Positions 58,975 to 64,000 of a stretch of DNA of 64,000 nucleotides are shown in pieces. The first letter of the stretch is position 1. Every line of letters starts with the position of its first letter. Below the pieces are notes generated by a model, which made no database searches, had not been told where the DNA came from, and saw nothing but the letters and a program-made list of their open reading frames with translations. Origin of the DNA: Bilabrum cf. latius (lineage: Eukaryota > Bigyra: Bicosoecida > Bigyra > Bicosoecida); assembly GCA_965178125.1 (NCBI GenBank), contig OZ237756.1, positions 124,001 to 188,000 of the forward strand, read 5' to 3'. The position numbers and the translations under genes are program-made.

Positions 58975-61900
58975 ATGTCATACCAACAAAGCCGACCTGA
59001 GCAAGAGGGATCGCAAGTTGGCTTTAGTATGAGAGATCAAGCAGGCCTTCAGGATACCCAGAAAACCTCTGGGTCTAGTTTTCAGGAGCTATTTAGGGCA
59101 TCACAAGTAGGATTGTTTGGCTTGGGATTCGTGTTGATTAAAGCTCAAGGCGTGAGGACCAAATTGTGCAGAGGAGGAGTGCCTCTTAGTTTGTTAGGCG
59201 ACACGCGGCACTTTGGGTATTCCTGGTTCCCACACCTTTCCATCGCAGCCCATCACGATTACGTTCATTCTCTCGTACATCATTGATATTGCACAGATCC
59301 TGTCTTTCCCGCTGAGCGATAACCCTCGACTGCCATGGAGAGGCTCAACTGGTCTTGGTCCGATCTCAGCAACTCTGTCATATGTCTCGGCAACAATTAC
59401 TGCGAGGGAAAATGCCGTGGTCTTCATTCCTATCCTGGTGCTGGTCATGATTTGGACCACCATGTATATTGCCTTGGCATTTACAGTTGCTGTGCGATTC
59501 AGCCAGGACTAGCCACAGCAAGAGCTATCCTTAAAAATCCTGCGAGCCGTCACACAGTTGTCAAGTGGGCCTCTGTACATTCCCATATCTACAGTACTGC
59601 TGTAGGCAATGCCATGCAATGGATCCAGCTGGCTTGGTACAGGGCTAGCGTGCCCAAGTGCATGGCACGGGGTCATTGCATTTATTTTGGGCATGGCTTT
59701 GCTAGGCGTGTCGTCGTTGGCAGTATTTTCATCGCTCATATGGGTGGATAGATCGCCGGCGTCGCAAAGCTGGGGCGCACGGCAGCATGGACGATATGGA
59801 GCTGCGATGATTGCGACCAAGCTGATCTTGGGCTTTTGCTACGCAGTTCTGAACGAACAGCTCGTTGGCACCGTCTTCATGGCGGTCGTGCTCATGACCC
59901 TCGGCATCGCCCAGGCGTACTTTCACGCTGCTGCCCCTGCTTTTGTACACCGGGACGTAAATGCTATGTATGCGGGAGGTGGATGTGCACTATTTTGTGC
60001 CTCGTTCTGCCTTCTAATTGCGCAACTGTTTGGACCAGAACAAGCCTACCTGTGCGTCTTCGTCGGCGTGCCTCTCGCGTTTGCGGCCGGCTTCTTCGCA
60101 ACTAGGAGAAGATTGGATCAGATTGGAAGAGGGCATTTGCGGCAGTGCTAGTCCCTCGCAGACGTGCACGTGTGGGCTCGCCGCCGCATGCAGAGGTACG
60201 CCGCGCTGAAGGCACTGGCAGAGCGCATCAGCGCAAACGACGGCATGGACGGACGCGGCCGCGCTGGAAGTCGCCACCCGGCTGGCCGGAATGCGCTTAT
60301 GACCTTTTAGCGCGAGTTGGACTCTAATGTTGCCAGCAACTGGAATATGGGCGTTGGTGACAGCTCTAACAGTGATGGAGAGGACAGCATCCACGCAGAC
60401 GGCGTGGCTAGCCGAGTCTCTGGCGGTTCCACAGTGGCTCGAGATGTAGACGTTTCACACGCTACATCAGCGGCGGGTGCACCTGGTCGTGCTCGACAAC
60501 GGAACCACGGGCATGGCGAGAAGCTTGGCGCCGGTGTGCCTGCCGCGCGTGGGGTGTGCTTGCTGGTGGCGGATACCCTGGATGCGCTAGATCTGCAAGC
60601 AGAACTCAAGCAAGCAGAAACTGAGGCGGAGAGGGGCTACCAGTACGGCATGGAGCGGTACAGCCAAGACGAGATGGCTTTCATACAGTACGGAGTCTTC
60701 GTGCGTCATTTTGTTCCATTCAGCTACCTCGAATGCTGCGCTCTGAACCGGGCTCTGAAGCTGAGGCCAAGGGTAGACTCGTAGTTCTTCAGTAAGTCGA
60801 CATCCAGAAGGCGCACTCGCAAAAAACGCGTGATTTGCTCAATCGTTATATTTCAGCATCCTAGTGTGCCCTGTTCTTGCCGTTCGAATTGCTACTCACC
60901 GCAGTCTACACCAGAATCCGAGCGTTGCGGGAATCTGACGGCAGTGGCCTCAGCCCCGTGGATCGTGTTCTCTTCGATGGCGCATTCAAGGAAGTCATGC
61001 AGATGCGGTTGAAGGTGTACCGTGATATGTCTACCCTGTGGGACGTCGTCGGATCGGCAGTGCCTGACATGGCCATCGCGATAGAGAAGGGCATGTCGAT
61101 CAAGGAAACCTTGGAGAGAACCGACGGCGCCTTCCGCCGACTCATGGCCATCAACCCGGAGAACACGGCCGTTCTTCGGTCGCTGGCCATGCACCTGACA
61201 CAACTTCGCTCCTAGCCTGTCAAAGCAGCCGAGCTCCTAAACAAGGCAAATCGCATCGAGGAAGCCTCCCGCAAGCAGCGCACCAAGGTGATGCAGACCA
61301 TCGAATTCGGGGCCTCCACGCAGGCCCACTCCGTGCTGGAGGACGGGGTGCCCATCGTCACCATCAGCGGGAGCGCGTTGCCCGGTTCCACCACAAAGCT
61401 GGGCGAGATTGTGCACGCGAATCTGGCGGCTGCGAGGATGTTCCAGTACGGTCCCTCGCAGCTGCTGGGCTAGAATGTGTCGATCATCGTGCCACCGCCC
61501 ATCGACGCGATCCATGACGGCCTCATTTCCGGGTTTGGCCGCAAGAAGCGATCCGAGGTTGTGAACAAGACAAGATTGGTTTTTGGGCAGCGCAAGTCCG
61601 GCTTTATCTTCCCGATGTGGCTGCAAGTGAAAGAATCGCCTCCGGATGAAGACACAGCCGAGCCAAGGTTCACAGCGGTGCTGCATGAGGTGGCGACCCA
61701 GCAGGAATTCATCATATTTGGGGGGTCCAGAGTACAGTTTCGGGTGTACGGATGCAGCTCGAACGCTGTGGACATTCTTGGCTCCGATCACGAGAGCATC
61801 AGCGCCGGAGATGTGTCCATGATCGACCGCTTCCCCTCCTTGGACACCTCATACCATGGCAGTGTGACTCTCACAGAGGCAGACGTGAAAGCAGCGGAGG

Positions 61901-64000
61901 CGCTGCCGATGGGTGCTCGACTCAGCGATATACTGGGCAGGCCGCTGCCTGGTGGTGGGCTTGCTTCAAGCCCTCGGGTCTCCCGCAAAGGCTCAATGGA
62001 CTCCGCGGAGGGGATGGAAGCTGGATTCAACAGACGCGGGAGTATCACAAAGAGGAAAAGCTCGATCGATGCAATGATACAGCCAATCAAGATCCAGATG
62101 GACGGCATGTCAGGCGTATCCAAGGTGCATCCGGAGCCAACAACGGCTGGCCGGCACATCACATGGACCAAGCAAACCCCATTCGGTTCTCGCACTGGCG
62201 CTTCTCTTGGGCTATAGCACGGGCAGGAAGGGGGCATTAAAGCGTTCATGGGTCCGCTTAGAAAGCAGCGCCATCCTGGAATCGTCCCTGCCGTCTCACA
62301 GGAGGGCGATCAGCTCTTGCTGCTCGGTTGCTGCCAGCGAGTCTCTATCGCGGCATGTCCGGCGTTCTACGTCTTTCGGTACATGAAGCTGAGGCGACTG
62401 CTGACAAGCAGTGCACCACTCATGACTGCCCGTGGAGTTGCTGGAGACCAGTCGTGTGGCGTCCAGGGCATGATGCGGCAGCGGTCAACCCTAGATAAGG
62501 TACGCAGCACCAGGACCGACACGAAGCAGCCCCATGTCGACCCGATCCCGCTTCCGTCCGCTGCTCGCATGCACGGCAGTGACGCAGACCTTTTGGACCT
62601 GGCCGAGCTGGAGGACCCGGTGGTCGGCGCTGATATCGGAGAGGGCGTCGCAGTGGGCATGAAATGCGAGAAATTCCATGAAAGGGAGCGTGACATGGGC
62701 AAGATGTAGCGAGTCGGCGCTAAAACCGATACCTCCAGTCATGATGCTACCAGTAAAAAAAAATAGGACGATGGCGATGCATCGCGCGCGAGTGCTGATG
62801 CAGGCGCCGTAGTGGCGGCGGCAATGCCCAGAACTAGACCATTGGGATTCCAAGAATCTAAGCATCAGCAATCAATCCCTTCTGACAGCTGGTAGCCGAG
62901 CGCCGGCTTCTAGAATAGCGCGACCATGGATCCAGGACCACGCAGCGAGCAAAGCGCCAACATGCCCTCGGCACGCAGCATGCGAATACCCTCTGCTCGA
63001 AGCCTAGCGAGCGGTCTTCAAGCGCGGCTGGAGGGTGCTGGGGTCATGAGCCAGCCCAGTGGGACTGGATCATCCCTCACCACTCGAACACAGATCTAGC
63101 GACTCGTGAGGAGCCAGGTGGAGCCGGAGATCCGATCCATCCGGGTCATGGTGCTGGTGCTGGCGGCTGCCGTGGTGTGTCTCGGAGTGGGCGTGGTGCT
63201 GTACATACGACAAGTGACATCGAACGTCATGAACTCCTCCTCGTCGGTCTGGGTCGCGGGGCAGAGGCGCAGCGCGCTGCAGACGGGGCTGGATGCGGTG
63301 CTGTGGCTGAGTCTCCACAGCACTGCTGAGCAAGAGCGAGTATTGGCCGGTGCCAACGATCCGTCCTCGAGGCGGCTGTCCAGGATGTACCTGCCAATGA
63401 ACAGCAAGCTCGATGCCCTCGAGTCACTGCGGAATGCGGCAGGTGAACTAGATGCTGCGCAGACTAGGCTGTTTGAATTCGATGTGGATGAGTCCGTGCG
63501 CGACTTCGAGCAAGTGCAGGCGATGGAGCTGCAGCTGCCCGGACAGCCGGCGGGTGTAGTGCCAACTCGCGTGCCGCTCGCGCAGCACGTGCAGGAGGCG
63601 ATTGCCGCCATGCGGAGAATCGCTCGGGTGCCGCCTGGGAACATTACAGCGGTGCATCCCGACGTGCAGTTCCTGACTCTGAACAGCGACTTCTGGGACA
63701 TGGCCATGGGCCACTCGCTGAACCTAAGGTACTCCGAGTTCTCTGCTCTTTTCCCGCGCACTGTGCGTACCGTGATCATATTCGGGTCTGTCGCCGTGGT
63801 GCTTTACAACGTCGTGGGAGCCGTGTTCTTTGCTGCGCTCGTGCGATCCATTGGCGCGAAAGTACAGTGGTCTCTGAGCACTCTGCTCCTTCTGCCGAGA
63901 CGGTCTGCCAGAAGACTCGCGGGGCAGGCGCGAGTGCAGCTGACTCGACTAGCGAGCGAGATGCAAGGCGGGATGGATTCCGATAGCGAGCAGGATGATG
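58975..64000 (+). CDS. Tmc-like (tiny macrocysts type) membrane protein with PAS domain, 3'-partial
   Basis: Exons 58975-59151, 59249-60791 and 60905 to beyond the window; introns 97 nt (GTGAGG...ATCGCAG) and 113 nt (GTAAGT...ACCGCAG). About 1605 residues are visible, with a dozen or so TAG=Gln codons. The N-terminus has many membrane helices (ITFILSYIIDIAQILSF, VFIPILVLVMIWTTMYIAL, AFILGMALLGVSSLAVF). Next is the family's helical repeat zone (FIQYGVFVRHF; the splice-joined DS-Q-FF-IYTRIRALRES; AFRRLMAINPENTAVLRSL). A PAS domain follows (~700-880: ANLAAARMFQYGPSQLLG-Q-NVSIIVPPPI). Later come two more helices (~1320-1346 and ~1527-1550). This order is that of the Tmc/PAS proteins expanded in green algae and other protists, some of which carry a cyclase at the end. 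Here the end lies outside the window. Ligand unknown. Confidence 0.85.

Noticed and set aside
1-64000. Genes broken by many stops, so pseudogenes or a poor assembly
   Set aside because: All internal stops are TAG; random decay or sequencing errors would give TAA, TGA and frameshifts too. Domain order and reading frame stay intact.
1-64000. UAG read as leucine, as in some other protists
   Set aside because: Conserved positions in CCT1, Pescadillo, Rpn7 and the Tmc-like protein are Gln in relatives, not Leu; several TAGs lie in Gln-rich or polar linkers.
1-64000. Bacterial or phage DNA with a suppressor code
   Set aside because: Spliceosomal introns and eukaryote-only proteins (CCT1, Rpn7, Pescadillo) are present.

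Overview
This window is nuclear DNA from a eukaryotic protist, not bacterial. It has spliceosomal introns (about 17 inferred, most 90-240 nt, with GTGAG or GTAAG donors and pyrimidine-rich CAG acceptors). It encodes eukaryote-only proteins: proteasome Rpn7, chaperonin CCT1, Pescadillo, complex I factor NDUFAF6, a CHASE hybrid histidine kinase and a Tmc-like PAS protein. Coding DNA is very GC-rich and spacers are AT-richer. The plant-type cystathionine beta-lyase and the Tmc/PAS protein would suit an alga or a free-living protist, but the species cannot be named from the sequence.

The main result is a changed nuclear genetic code: UAG is read as glutamine. Read with the standard code, almost every gene is cut by in-frame stops, and those internal stops are always TAG, never TAA or TGA. 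Several TAGs fall where relatives carry Gln: the SGQDVRTQN motif of CCT1, the NYITR-x-Q-A motif of Pescadillo, the RIAQ motif of Rpn7 and the Q of the QFF motif of the Tmc-like protein. With UAG=Gln the fragments join into full-length proteins. UGA ends 18 of 19 complete reading frames and UAA ends one (Rpn7).

Layout from left to right: a 5'-partial methyltransferase-like gene (+, 1-2115); a Ser/Asp/Glu-rich nuclear-type protein (-, 3188-7433); RPN7 (+, 7566-8950), divergent from it across about 130 bp; an ankyrin/SANT-like gene (-, about 9005-9898 and upstream exons); a giant MFS_2 transporter (-, 10671-18416); a non-LTR retrotransposon (+, about 18.55-25.6 kb) with a small unknown ORF behind it; cystathionine beta-lyase (+, 26887-29085); a hybrid histidine kinase (+, 29422-35921); a secreted protein (-, 36169-38670); a small three-exon protein (-, 39736-40514); NDUFAF6 (+, 40639-41967); Pescadillo (+, 42177-44378); a secreted parallel beta-helix protein (-, 44708-46885); TMEM86/YhhN (+, 47017-48074); CCT1 (-, 48216-50724); secreted RNase T2 (+, 51175-52117); two tandem paralogues with MGC acylation motifs (+, 53127-55382 and 55673-58525); and a Tmc-like PAS protein running off the right edge (+, 58975 onward).

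The genes are mostly unrelated housekeeping, membrane-signalling and secreted functions. What they share is the code, compact spacing, several short divergent promoters and, in some promoters, a GCAGTTGCAG-type motif. The retrotransposon obeys the same altered code, so it is adapted to this host or has long lived with it.
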